Of a stretch of DNA of 64,000 nucleotides, positions 34,050 to 42,487 are shown piece after piece. The DNA comes from JAFNAG01 sp963721405 (GTDB taxonomy: Bacteria; Acidobacteriota; UBA6911), in the NCBI GenBank assembly GCA_963721405.1, contig CAVRJA010000014.1:248001-312000 (forward strand), in the 5' to 3' direction. Each line of letters begins with the position of its first letter. Positions within the stretch are counted from its first letter, which is position 1. The notes below the pieces were generated by a model, which searched no databases, was not told where the DNA came from, and saw only the letters and a program-made list of their open reading frames with translations. The translations under genes were made by a program, and so were the position numbers.

Positions 34050-36069
34050 TAGCCCGACTTTGACAACTCGACCCAGTTTTCCCCTTTTTTGGCCGTTTTC
34101 GGGTCTGTAAGCCTTTTGTTTGCAGTACGGCTTTTCTCGAAAGCCGCTGTAGTGAAGACCTACCCTCTTGACCCCTCCATCGGCGTATGGACAATGGCGT
34201 TATGTTTCTCCGCTATACGCAGCGAAAGAAGGACGGGAAGCTGCACCGGTACTGGAGCATCGCTGAGAATCACCGTGGCGAAGGCAAACGAGTGGTTCAG
34301 CGGCAGGTGCTGTACCTCGGCGAGATTAACGACAGCCAGCAGGCCGCCTGGTGCCGAAGCATCGAAGTGTTCGAGTCAGGTACCGGCCGCTGGCGTCAGG
34401 TAGCGCTTTTCCCCGAAGATCGGGAAGCACCGGAACTGGCACATGAGGTGGTGCATGTGCGCCTGGATCAGCTGCAGCTACGGCGGCCACGGCAATGGGG
34501 GGCATGCTGGTTGGCTGGTGAGTTGTGGCATCAACTGCGGTTGGACGAGTTTTGGCGCGAGCGGCTGCGGCCGAGTCGCGAAGGGACAGACTGGCTGGAC
34601 GTACTGAAGATCCTTGTGAGCTATCGCTTGATCGATCCCGGCAGTGAGTGGCGGCTGCACCGCGAGTGGTACCACCGCTCGGCCATGCGTGACTTGCTGG
34701 GCCGGACGGGTGACACCCTCGAGTTGCAGTCGCTGTATCGATGTCTGGACAAGCTGGTGGAACACAAGCGCGGGCTGTTCAGTTTTCTTACCGAGCGGTG
34801 GCGAGATCTATTCGAGGTGGGATACGAAGTTTTGCTCTATGACCTGACTAGCACTTATTTCGAATGCGATCCTCCGGGACATGGGAAGCGACGACACGGT
34901 TACAGCCGGGACAAACGTCCGGACTGCGTGCAGGTGGTGATCGCACTGGTGATCACGCCGGAGGGATTTCCTGTGGCGTATGAAGTGATGCCTGGAAACA
35001 CGAGCGACAAGACGACTCTGAAAGCATTTCTGGAAAAGATCGAAGACCAGTACGGCAAGGCGAATCGGGTTTGGGTGATGGATCGCGGAATCCCGACCGA
35101 GGATATTCTGCGTGAGATGCGGAAGGCAACCACTCCAACATTCTACTTGGTCGGGACGCAACGAGGGCGGCTGACGAAACTGGAAAAAGAGTTTCTCAAA
35201 CTGCCGTGGGCGCGAGTGAAGGACTCGCTGGAGGTGAAACTGTTGCCTCAAGAGGGGGAGCTGTACATCCTGGCCCGCAGCGAGGGTCGAAGGAAAAAAG
35301 AGCGTGCCATGCGCCGGCGCCGGCTCAAACAATTGTGGAAGCGTCTCCATGAGTTGCAGCGGCAGAAACTCACGCGCGACGAATTGCTGTTGAAGCTCGG
35401 CGCCGCCAAAGCAGAAGCGGGCAAGGCCTATCGTCTCGTGGAAGTTCAGGTGCCCAAGGCCGAGGAAACCGTCAGCGCCGAGACATTCACTTTTTCGTTG
35501 CGAAAAGAAAAGCTTCGAGCGGCCTTGCGCACTGAAGGCGATTATCTACTGCGCTCGAACCTCTCCGCTGAAGACCCGGCAATTCTGTGGCAACGCTACA
35601 TTCAGCTGACGGAGATCGAGGCGGCGTTTCGCAATCTCAAGAGTGATCTGGCAGTCCGGCCCATTCACCATCAAAAAGATCCACGCATCGAGGCACACAT
35701 CTTCGTTGCGTTCCTGGCCTACTGTCTGTATGTCACCTTGCAGCAGCGGCTGAGAGCATTAGCGCCCGGGCTCACCAGCAGAGCCGTGATCGAGAAGATG
35801 ACTGCCATCCAGATGATTGACGTTCACCTGCCAACCACGGATGGCAGAATGCTCATTCTCTCCCGATACACACAGCCGGAGCCGGACCATCAGTTGCTGC
35901 TGCAGCGCCTCCATCTGGCGCTGCCTGCGCAGCCACCTCCAAGAATCTCTCAACAGGGCGAAAACGATGCCTCCGAGCCCATAGCCTTGTAGTGAAGACC
36001 TATGGGTTCCTTGAACGTAGAATCAATGATTTACGCAGATTTTGAGCCCCAGTTGTCAAAGTCGGGTTA
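34050..36069. mobile_element. IS1634-type insertion sequence
   Basis: A ~2.0-kb element with inverted ends: TAGCCCGACTTTGACAACT at 34050-34068 and AGTTGTCAAAGTCGGGTTA at 36051-36069 (one mismatch). It carries a single, intact transposase gene. A 15-bp direct repeat, TGTAGTGAAGACCTA, lies inside at 34148-34162 and 35988-36002, flanking the gene. I see no target-site duplication. The left end lies 10 bp after phoR and the right end contains the stop codon of the amidohydrolase gene. Confidence 0.88.
34202..35992 (+). CDS. IS1634-family DDE transposase
   Basis: The 596-residue transposase belongs to the IS4 superfamily. Candidate catalytic residues are the Asp in LLYDLTSTYFE, the Asp in VWVMDRGIPTEDIL and the Glu in LTEIEAAFRNLKSDL, the last followed by the Lys expected in IS1634/IS4 proteins. 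Basic, helix-forming residues 350-410 (many Arg, Lys and Glu) fit an insertion domain. The frame has no internal stop, so it may be active. ATG 34202 is preferred (MFLRYTQRKKDGK is the usual family start); ATG 34187 is in frame five codons before. The stop is within the internal direct repeat. Confidence 0.9.
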   Translation: MFLRYTQRKKDGKLHRYWSIAENHRGEGKRVVQRQVLYLGEINDSQQAAWCRSIEVFESGTGRWRQVALFPEDREAPELAHEVVHVRLDQLQLRRPRQWGACWLAGELWHQLRLDEFWRERLRPSREGTDWLDVLKILVSYRLIDPGSEWRLHREWYHRSAMRDLLGRTGDTLELQSLYRCLDKLVEHKRGLFSFLTERWRDLFEVGYEVLLYDLTSTYFECDPPGHGKRRHGYSRDKRPDCVQVVIALVITPEGFPVAYEVMPGNTSDKTTLKAFLEKIEDQYGKANRVWVMDRGIPTEDILREMRKATTPTFYLVGTQRGRLTKLEKEFLKLPWARVKDSLEVKLLPQEGELYILARSEGRRKKERAMRRRRLKQLWKRLHELQRQKLTRDELLLKLGAAKAEAGKAYRLVEVQVPKAEETVSAETFTFSLRKEKLRAALRTEGDYLLRSNLSAEDPAILWQRYIQLTEIEAAFRNLKSDLAVRPIHHQKDPRIEAHIFVAFLAYCLYVTLQQRLRALAPGLTSRAVIEKMTAIQMIDVHLPTTDGRMLILSRYTQPEPDHQLLLQRLHLALPAQPPPRISQQGENDASEPIAL

Positions 36070-37005
36070 GACGAACCCATAGAGCTTTGCGGCATTATCG
36101 ACAAGGATGCGGTTGCGCATGACTTCACCGGGAACGCATTCGGCGAGCAGGTCGAGCAGAATCGCGTCGTTTGGCTTCACGGTCTCCGTCGGGTGCGGCC
36201 AATCGCTCCCCCACACGAGACGCTCGGGAGCCTCTTTCACGTAGGCCCTGGCAATGGCGACACTGTCGGCATAGGCAGGCGCTCCAACCTTCGAGTCGAT
36301 GTAGAATCCCGAGACCTTGACCCAGCCTTTCCCTCTATGCAGGAGGTCACAGATCGTACCGAAGGCAGGGTGTCCGGTTCCCTGCGGCGCGGGCAGACGT
36401 CCAAGATGGTCGAAAACAATGGGGCACGCCGCGCGCAGCCAGGTCTCCTTTGCCGCTTCGATCTGATCTGCAGTCGCATTCACCTGGATGTGCCATCCCA
36501 GATCCGCAATGCGCCTGGAAAGGGGTTCCACCATGTCGAGTCTCGTGGCCCCGGCCTGCACCAGGTTGAAACGGATCCCGCGCACGCCGGCCTCGTTCAT
36601 CCCCTTCAGTTCTTCACCGGATACACTCGTGTTTACCACTGCGACGCCGCGGACCGCGGGGCTGAATTTACCAAGGGACTCGAGCAGCAGGCGATTGTCC
36701 AGGCCGTACGTCGAGGGTTGCACCAGAACACCGCGACTCGTGCCGATGCGCTTCCGGAAAGACAGGTAATCGTCGACGGTCGCATCCGCCGGCCGCAATT
36801 CCGCCTTCGGGTCCACCGGAAATCGTGCGTCGTAAACATGAAAATGGCAGTCGGCCGCCTGCTGCGGCACTTTGGTCCTGGGCATCTCGAAACCGGACGA
36901 CCACTTCCATGGGCCCTGCCGCCCTTCGACGGCCTGTGTCCTGCCCAATGCGATCGCCGGAATCGCCTTCAAAACCGATCTGCGTGACCAACGGCTTTCG
37001 TCCAT
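36067..37005 (-). CDS. Exported amidohydrolase-family (TIM-barrel lactonase-type) hydrolase
   Basis: The 312-residue protein starts with a twin-arginine-like signal (SRWSRRSVLKAI) and then an Amidohydrolase_2 barrel: DCHFHVYDARFP (HxH metal motif), GIRFNLVQ, WHIQVNA, VFDHLGRLP and LVWGSDWPHP (catalytic Asp). Relatives include 4-sulfomuconolactone and 2-pyrone-4,6-dicarboxylate lactonases; the substrate is unknown. AGGAGAG precedes the ATG at 37003-37005. The stop TAA (36067-36069) coincides with the tip of the insertion sequence, yet the C-terminus ANAKLYGF-like (NAAKLYGFV) is normal for the family, so little was lost. Confidence 0.82.
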   Translation of the reverse strand: MDESRWSRRSVLKAIPAIALGRTQAVEGRQGPWKWSSGFEMPRTKVPQQAADCHFHVYDARFPVDPKAELRPADATVDDYLSFRKRIGTSRGVLVQPSTYGLDNRLLLESLGKFSPAVRGVAVVNTSVSGEELKGMNEAGVRGIRFNLVQAGATRLDMVEPLSRRIADLGWHIQVNATADQIEAAKETWLRAACPIVFDHLGRLPAPQGTGHPAFGTICDLLHRGKGWVKVSGFYIDSKVGAPAYADSVAIARAYVKEAPERLVWGSDWPHPTETVKPNDAILLDLLAECVPGEVMRNRILVDNAAKLYGFV

Positions 37006-37219
37006 CGTTCTCTCCTGTTGAAAAACTGCAGAGGATAGATTGTATCCGCAGTTCTCCGGATTGCTCAAGGGCAGCGTTTGCCCGCGGTTGATCGCCGATC
37101 GCCCGCCTCAACGAAGCCACGATGAGAGCTCCCATCTGATCCCGCACCCATTCGTGAATGCCGACGCCCCTTCCGATCCTCACAACCTTGCCGCCGGGAT
37201 CAGTGCCCCGCCTTGATGT

Positions 37220-38149
37220 CTAACGGCGGGTCTTGAGCAGCTCGAGTTCCCGGGCGAACACCGGATTCCCGGGGAATTCACGGGTGAGGTCGCCGAACAG
37301 GACGCGAGCGCGGTCAAACTGACGCTCACGCTCGGAAGCGAGCGCCAGCATGACTTTTGCCAGCGGCCGCAGGTAGTGGCCGCGGACTGAGGCGACCTCG
37401 AGTTGTTCCAGGCCGCGTGCCTTGTCGCCGCGGATATTGCCGAACCAGAGCAGGAACCTCTTGTAGGCCGGCAAGGTGCCGATGATGTAATTGGCGGCAC
37501 CGATGGCGACGTATGCGTCGCCGGCGCCGGGATCGATCTTCAATACCCTGTCAGCTTCACGTTCCGCACGGCGGATGAGGCGAAGCCCTGCCAGTTGGTG
37601 TTTTGCAACGAGGGCTTCGAAGTCGCCCTGCATGCCATCGGTCAGGCACAGCGTCAGGAGCGCGCCCAGATCGTCCGGGTGAGCCTTCAGGATCCTTTCC
37701 GCGCCGGTTCTGGCCTTCTGGTTTGCCTCGAGGAATGCCGAACTCAACCGCTGGTCCGGTGGGCCTTCGATCCCGTTCTGCAGCCGGTCGTCGTCGAGGA
37801 AAAATGCCGAGGTCAAAACTCCCTTTTCGTTGAATTGTTCAAACAGAAAGCTGGCTGCTTCGGCGGCCTCCCCGAGGGGATCCTCGGGGCTGTCGAGTTT
37901 ATAGGAACTGATTTGAACTCGTGCGGCATTGAACTTCAGCTCATACATGAGCCGAAAACTCTCTTCCAGCCGGGGCTTGGACGATCCAGCGGCCTGCACC
38001 GCCGGCCGCGACACTGCTGGGGAAATCATCCAGGCCGCCGCCGTCACCAGAGTCATCAAATGAACGGGCCGGGGAGGACGCCAGGCCCGGCGGATTGCCG
38101 ATAACAAGCGGGGTTTCCTTGATCGTAAGTTTGTGAGCAAGTCTCTCAA
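37220..38149 (-). CDS. Exported TPR-like protein of unknown function
   Basis: The 309-residue protein has a basic N-terminus, a hydrophobic segment (LMTLVTAAAWMISPAVS) that can act as signal or anchor, and an all-helical remainder with TPR-like spacing: FRLMYELKFNAARVQISSYKLDSPEDPLG, an EREADRVLKIDPGAGDAYVAIG unit, and a final ARVLFGDLTREFPGNPVFARELELL unit. Such proteins usually act as scaffolds in the cell envelope. The start is uncertain: TTG 38149 gives a long basic signal region, ATG 38056 gives a short one, and neither has a good ribosome site. No neighbour clarifies its role. Confidence 0.6.
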   Translation of the reverse strand: MRDLLTNLRSRKPRLLSAIRRAWRPPRPVHLMTLVTAAAWMISPAVSRPAVQAAGSSKPRLEESFRLMYELKFNAARVQISSYKLDSPEDPLGEAAEAASFLFEQFNEKGVLTSAFFLDDDRLQNGIEGPPDQRLSSAFLEANQKARTGAERILKAHPDDLGALLTLCLTDGMQGDFEALVAKHQLAGLRLIRRAEREADRVLKIDPGAGDAYVAIGAANYIIGTLPAYKRFLLWFGNIRGDKARGLEQLEVASVRGHYLRPLAKVMLALASERERQFDRARVLFGDLTREFPGNPVFARELELLKTRR

Positions 38150-38205
38150 TCCCGGTTTTCTTTATTCATTCTGTTCCGGCAACGTGTCCCGGCGGCGCAG
38201 GACAG

Positions 38206-38694
38206 CTATTTGGTTGTGGCGGAAAATTTCAGGTTCGTGAGCGGCGGCATGACTTTCCCCTCGATGTTGTGCAGGAGGGGACAATCCGCAGTCCCCTCCA
38301 ACTCGGTCGCCGTAGCCTTGGTGAGGGTGATGGTACACTTGCTCTTGCCCTTGGTGAATCGGCTGACATCTCCGTCCGCGAACATGCCGATTCCATTTAT
38401 GCTGAAGGGCCCCTCCAGATCGACCTTCCCCGGACCCTGAAACATCAGGTTGAGATTCAGATGCATGTTCGCTTTGCTCTTCGGATCCGTCCTGAATACC
38501 AGCGTCGCGTATGTGAAGCCCTGCATCTGCTGGAAACCCCCTTCGGCAAAGCTGAAGACGAGATCTTTGCCGGCAAACTTGAAAGCAGCCAGTCCAGACT
38601 TCACGGCAACTCCTTCATATTTCTGCGCAACGGCCGGCGCCGTCCACACTGTGACGACCACCAAAGCGAGAAGGCTCAAAACAAAAGGCTTCAT
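38206..38694 (-). CDS. Small exported protein of unknown function
   Basis: The 162-residue protein has a clean signal peptide (MKPFVLSLLALVVVTVWTA, cleavage near AVAQ) and a mature part of alternating strands, e.g. LAAFKFAGKDLVFSFAEGG and ANMHLNLNLMFQGPGKVDLEG, that suggests a beta-sandwich or small barrel. Two Cys (in KCTITL and DCPLLHN) could form a disulfide. GGGGAG lies before the ATG at 38692-38694. I do not recognise the family. Confidence 0.75.
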   Translation of the reverse strand: MKPFVLSLLALVVVTVWTAPAVAQKYEGVAVKSGLAAFKFAGKDLVFSFAEGGFQQMQGFTYATLVFRTDPKSKANMHLNLNLMFQGPGKVDLEGPFSINGIGMFADGDVSRFTKGKSKCTITLTKATATELEGTADCPLLHNIEGKVMPPLTNLKFSATTK

Positions 38695-38933
38695 GGAAAA
38701 TCTCCCCTTGGAATTGTTGGACCCTGATGCGCACGCAGAATGAAGCATTCTGTCCCTGATTGCAATTCCGTAATGATACATGGGATCGGGCCGGCCCAAC
38801 CACAAATCGATCAGGCAGTCAGCGCATATTGAGGGTCGGTACAGTGCTTTTATCGAAGCGGATTTCACCTATCTGTTGTATAAATTTGGTTTGTCGGTCC
38901 GATCCCCAATCCCACCGGAGGGCTCGATTCGAA

Positions 38934-40394
38934 ATGCAGCCAGACAGGCCGGTTCCCCCGTATCCGGAAGAGTTCGGGCTTGCTTACTGGATGGACCGGG
39001 TTATGCGGAAATGCGAGGCGGCCCTTCATGACCTTGCGCCTGAATCCGTGCATGATCTGCGCGTCGCCCTGCGCCGCTGCCGTTCCATTGCCGACGGATA
39101 CAGGACCTTCGATCCCGATCCATCCTGGAAGGAGATGAAAAAGGAAGGGAGGATACTCTTCAGGAGGCTTGGCGAACTAAGGGACACTCAGGTGATGCTC
39201 GACCTAGTCGGCCGGCTCGTTATCGGGCCGGAAGCGACGATCCGGCTGGTGAACGCTTTCCTTGCCGGCCGTGAGATACAACTCAAGTCGATCGCCCACG
39301 AAGCGTTGAGAAAGTTCAACCTGGATAAATGGTCGGCGTGGCGCAAACTGCTCCCGTTGCGCACCCATTCCATCCCGATGGAAGGTCCTGCATTTCAACA
39401 TCTGGCCCTCGAATGCTGGCATCAGGCAAGGGAACTCCACCGCCAGGCACTGAGGAACCGAAGCCAGATCGCTTTCCACAGGTTGAGGATCGGATTAAAG
39501 AAATTCCGCTACACCGTGGAGAACTTCCTGCCGCAGCGGCACGAGCAGTGGGGCAACGATCTGCGGGAGCTTCAAGATCTTCTCGGCGAGCTTCACGATC
39601 TCCACGTCCTGTGGAGGACCGCCCTCGGGATTGGTGTATTGAAGGACACCGAAGCCCGCTCTTTATGGCGCACCTCAATCGGCGATGAGCGCAGGAGGCG
39701 GCTGGATGGGTACCGTCGGAGAATGGTGGGAGGGACCTCGTTGTGGGCCACCTGGCGTGCGGGCCTGCCCGGTCCTTCCGAGCTCGAAGCGGCGACTATC
39801 GCCAGGTTGGCAACCTGGGCCTCTTTTCGCGACGACGATCCGGATCGAACCGGGCGGGTCACGCGGCTGGCGCTCCAGCTGTACGACGGCTTGAGGCAGG
39901 AGGGACTTCTCGCATCGGCAGACCCGCTTGGCGCGCGCCTTCTGCTGCACATAGCCGCCCTGCTGCACGACATCGGCTTTGAGGATAAGAAGAAGCGCCG
40001 GAAGGCTCCCTGCCGTTTGATCGAACAGCTTGAGCCGCCACTTGGCCTGAAAGCCCAGGACCTGCAGTTGGCTGCGCTGGCCGTGCGATATCATAGGGGT
40101 GCTTTTCCAAGCCCGGCTCACAAAAAGTTCGCGCTGCTCACAGACAGGCATCGATGGGTCGTGGTTCTCACCGCGGGGATTCTGCGGCTGGCAGCCGTTT
40201 TCGCTTCAGCCGGCAGCGGAAGTGTTCGCTCCCTGTCAGTCGGCAGAATCCAGACTGCGATTCTGGTTACTGCCGATAGCTATGAGGAGAGCGATCCGAT
40301 CGTCGAGAAGCTGGCGAAGGCCAGACACCTTCTGGAAAGCGCCTGCCGCGCACCAGTAATGGTGCGCTCGGCTCAAATCGTGAAAGATGCTTGA
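38934..40394 (+). CDS. CHAD domain fused to a Ppx/GppA C-terminal HD-like domain
   Basis: The 486-residue cytosolic protein starts with a CHAD domain (about residues 10-270), seen in the repeated pattern VHDLRVALRRCRSIADGYR and FHRLRIGLKKFRYTVENFLP, i.e. the conserved His plus basic residues that bind inorganic polyphosphate. The C-terminal half (about 295-460) resembles the helical HD-like domain of exopolyphosphatase/GppA: HIAALLHDIGFEDKKKR, then AALAVRYHRGAFPS. The actin-like phosphatase domain of Ppx is absent. A role in polyphosphate binding or turnover is inferred, consistent with the phosphate operon 5 kb upstream. GGAGGG lies 11 bases before the ATG. Confidence 0.8.
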   Translation: MQPDRPVPPYPEEFGLAYWMDRVMRKCEAALHDLAPESVHDLRVALRRCRSIADGYRTFDPDPSWKEMKKEGRILFRRLGELRDTQVMLDLVGRLVIGPEATIRLVNAFLAGREIQLKSIAHEALRKFNLDKWSAWRKLLPLRTHSIPMEGPAFQHLALECWHQARELHRQALRNRSQIAFHRLRIGLKKFRYTVENFLPQRHEQWGNDLRELQDLLGELHDLHVLWRTALGIGVLKDTEARSLWRTSIGDERRRRLDGYRRRMVGGTSLWATWRAGLPGPSELEAATIARLATWASFRDDDPDRTGRVTRLALQLYDGLRQEGLLASADPLGARLLLHIAALLHDIGFEDKKKRRKAPCRLIEQLEPPLGLKAQDLQLAALAVRYHRGAFPSPAHKKFALLTDRHRWVVVLTAGILRLAAVFASAGSGSVRSLSVGRIQTAILVTADSYEESDPIVEKLAKARHLLESACRAPVMVRSAQIVKDA

Positions 40395-40417
40395 CCGGTC
40401 CGAACGGCGGAGAAATA

Positions 40418-40810
40418 TCAGGCGGCCTGCCGGTTTTGCACGGCGCCGAATACTGTACGCAGAAACTCCCCCCGCTCCGGCGGGTTGGGGAGAAGATCGT
40501 AGGCTCCGAGATTCAAGACCTGGCTCCACAGCATTTCATCCGCGAATCTGGACAGGAAAATGACTTCCGCGTCCGGGGCCACGCGCTTGACGGCAGAGAC
40601 CAGGGTGTCACAAGCGCGTTTTGAGGGGTTCGAAAGGTCCATGACGACTGCGTTAAACGGAGAATTCTTTGCGAGTGTGCGTTCAAGAGGTTCGGCGGCG
40701 GAAGTGAATTGGACCTTGATCGGAGAGCCGTGCAGAAACTCGCGGATCATTTCCCGTGCGCCCGGATCCGGATCGCAAACAAGAATACGCAATTGCTTTT
40801 CGGTGCTCAT
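40418..40810 (-). CDS. Stand-alone, divergent response-regulator receiver
   Basis: The 130-residue protein is one receiver domain. The acidic pocket is present (Asp13, Asp15; phosphoacceptor Asp58 in VVMDLSNPS) and the Thr/Ser switch is Ser87, but the invariant Lys of the KP motif is Asn109 (LLPNPPE where receivers have LxKPF). Loss of this Lys usually blocks normal activation, so it may signal through partner binding, or be a phosphate sink with altered kinetics. There is no output domain. It is convergent with the CHAD gene (23 bp apart) and GGGAAAAGAG precedes its ATG. Confidence 0.8.
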   Translation of the reverse strand: MSTEKQLRILVCDPDPGAREMIREFLHGSPIKVQFTSAAEPLERTLAKNSPFNAVVMDLSNPSKRACDTLVSAVKRVAPDAEVIFLSRFADEMLWSQVLNLGAYDLLPNPPERGEFLRTVFGAVQNRQAA

Positions 40811-41219
40811 CTCTTTTCCCGACCTCGTGCTCAGACTGGACGACGCGCACTCCCGGCGCCGTCCTGCCGGCAACCGGGACGAGCGGCGCTGACCCGTCCC
40901 ATACGTCGCTAAATGCCTTTTTTCCCGTGTCGCGGACCTGGATTGACTCAACCACATCAGGGCGAACCCATCCCTCCAGGCGTTATTTTCCTGAGTCGGC
41001 TGCAGCACCACGCTTTCAGAGCATTCATCGGATGCGAACTCGCTCTACCCGCCCGTCATGAACAAAGTTGCGGATCTGAGCAGTGCAGCCGAGTACTTAA
41101 AGTATTACTGCTGGAGAGGCTCCCTTGGAACTAGGTAAAACCCTTGTTTTTGGAAAAAACCCCAGGGTGGTTGCTGAGGAGATTATCTCTTTTTATTTCA
41201 ATAGATACAGTGGAGATCC
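40811..41219. other. Intergenic region with a palindrome
   Basis: No gene is supported. The region contains AGTACTTAAAGTATTACT at 41092-41109, whose core TACTTAAAGTA is palindromic except for the centre, followed by a GC-rich inverted segment CTGGAGAGGCTCCC. It may hold control sites for the receiver gene, which starts at its left edge. Confidence 0.35.
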
Positions 41220-41825
41220 TTACTGTATTGTGTCCAGAAACGACTGAAAGCTCGGTTCCCACTTTGCGATCGTATTGACGGGACCCGTGAGTTTGAAGAA
41301 CCATGGCCCGGCGGCAGTTTCCGCAACAGCGGCCAGCATGCGGAAATTCGGCTTGGGCTTCGATTCTCCCATCATTCCATTGCCCGCGAGGTAAATTCCC
41401 TTTACGTCAACGACCGTCACCGGGATTCCGTTTGACTCACGCCGCGACACGACGCCGGTTGCCGGGCTCCCATCGGTGTTCTGGAACTGGCCTTTCCAGC
41501 GGTTAATGTTGGCCTCGACCGATCCCCCCTCGCCGGGGAAATAGAATACGGACAACTCCGCATCCTCCGGGTCTCCGTTCACTCGAGGAAGTCGGTATTG
41601 AGCTTTCCGCATGGTGGAGGTGGGGGTCTCCACGATCCAATCCGGCGGCGGAGTGAACTTGACATCTGAAGCGGCAGGGGCGGCGCCGGCGCCGTGTGCC
41701 GGAGCAGGATTCATGGCTTCGGATCCGCCCGTGGTTGCGTTGCCTCCCTGGCGGCCGGAACAACCGGTGAGCAATACCGCCAGGACGAGACCCGCCACAA
41801 GGCTGGTGAGAGAGTGCAGCTTCAT
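41220..41825 (-). CDS. Lipoprotein of unknown function
   Basis: The 201-residue protein has a lipoprotein signal with lipobox VLLTGC, a low-complexity Gly/Ala/Pro linker (about residues 25-55), and a folded part starting FTPPPDWIVETPTSTMRKAQYRLP and ending EPSFQSFLDTIQ. The start-to-end pattern (WIVE..., ELSVFYFPGEGGSVEANINRW) is similar to small exported proteins annotated only as hypothetical in other bacteria. GGAGGA precedes the ATG at 41823-41825. No function is proposed. Confidence 0.75.
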   Translation of the reverse strand: MKLHSLTSLVAGLVLAVLLTGCSGRQGGNATTGGSEAMNPAPAHGAGAAPAASDVKFTPPPDWIVETPTSTMRKAQYRLPRVNGDPEDAELSVFYFPGEGGSVEANINRWKGQFQNTDGSPATGVVSRRESNGIPVTVVDVKGIYLAGNGMMGESKPKPNFRMLAAVAETAAGPWFFKLTGPVNTIAKWEPSFQSFLDTIQ

Positions 41826-42054
41826 GCCTGTTTCCTCCGCTATGCGCAAGAAGGGAGTATTCCCCTGTGCCTTCCCTGCACAAGATCATGGCATAAGAGC
41901 CCGCAAACGGGAATGTCTCCTGCGCATGAATTATTACAGACCAAAACCTACCGTGTTATGTGCGGGTGAGAGCCGGCGCTTTGCGGGGAGGCCTTCCTGG
42001 CGTGGTCGATCACAAAGGTCTCGGGCTCGCCGCGATGTTTATTAGGAGATGCTC

Positions 42055-42463
42055 TAACCCGAATAATTCACCAGCGCGTGGGCCGCGTAGCGGCCGCATG
42101 AATGTAGGCCGGTCTTTCAAGGCCGGCACCCGATTGGCTGCTCCCGATGCGTCGCGTAGGTCGTGAGAAAAAATAGGATTTTGCAAAAAACACCCTAATG
42201 TTTCAATGACTTACAGCCGCAAAATGGCGGATTTTTGATTTTTTCTCACGACCGTAGCGACGCTTGAATTCAGCCGTCGCGACGCGACGGAACCATTCGC
42301 CGCCGTGTGCTCCCGGCCTTGAAAGGCCGGGCTACAATCAAACCGCCGCTACGCGGCTGCCAACAGCGTGTCGGTTTCATAGGCGAGAGGAGTTGGCCCT
42401 TAACGGTTCAGTCTCTGACGGTTGAGTACATCTCGTAATCCTCTTCATGAATAATCCAGGCTA
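42055..42463. repeat. Family D element, copy 1 (311 bp plus nested 98-bp insertion)
   Basis: From TAACCCGAATAATTCA (42055-42070) to TGAATAATCCAGGCTA (42448-42463), imperfect inverted ends. The interior has several hairpins, among them GGCCTTGAAAGGCC and CCGCCGCTACGCGGC. Without the inserted MITE and one 5-bp duplication its length is 311 bp, exactly that of the direct copy at 45590-45900. Confidence 0.88.
42160..42252. mobile_element. 93-bp MITE nested in a family D repeat
   Basis: Perfect 15-bp inverted ends GTCGTGAGAAAAAAT (42160-42174; complement at 42238-42252). It is flanked by the 5-bp direct repeat CGTAG at 42155-42159 and 42253-42257. The homologous D copy has a single CGTAG at 45690-45694 and no insertion, so this is a filled site with the empty site preserved. 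It is too short to encode a transposase. Confidence 0.88.
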
Positions 42464-42487
42464 ATATCGGCTGCTGTCCGGCTGATC

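Noticed and set aside
34050..36069. Composite transposon carrying pho or amidohydrolase genes
   Set aside because: Only one IS copy is present and no matching end lies elsewhere in the window.
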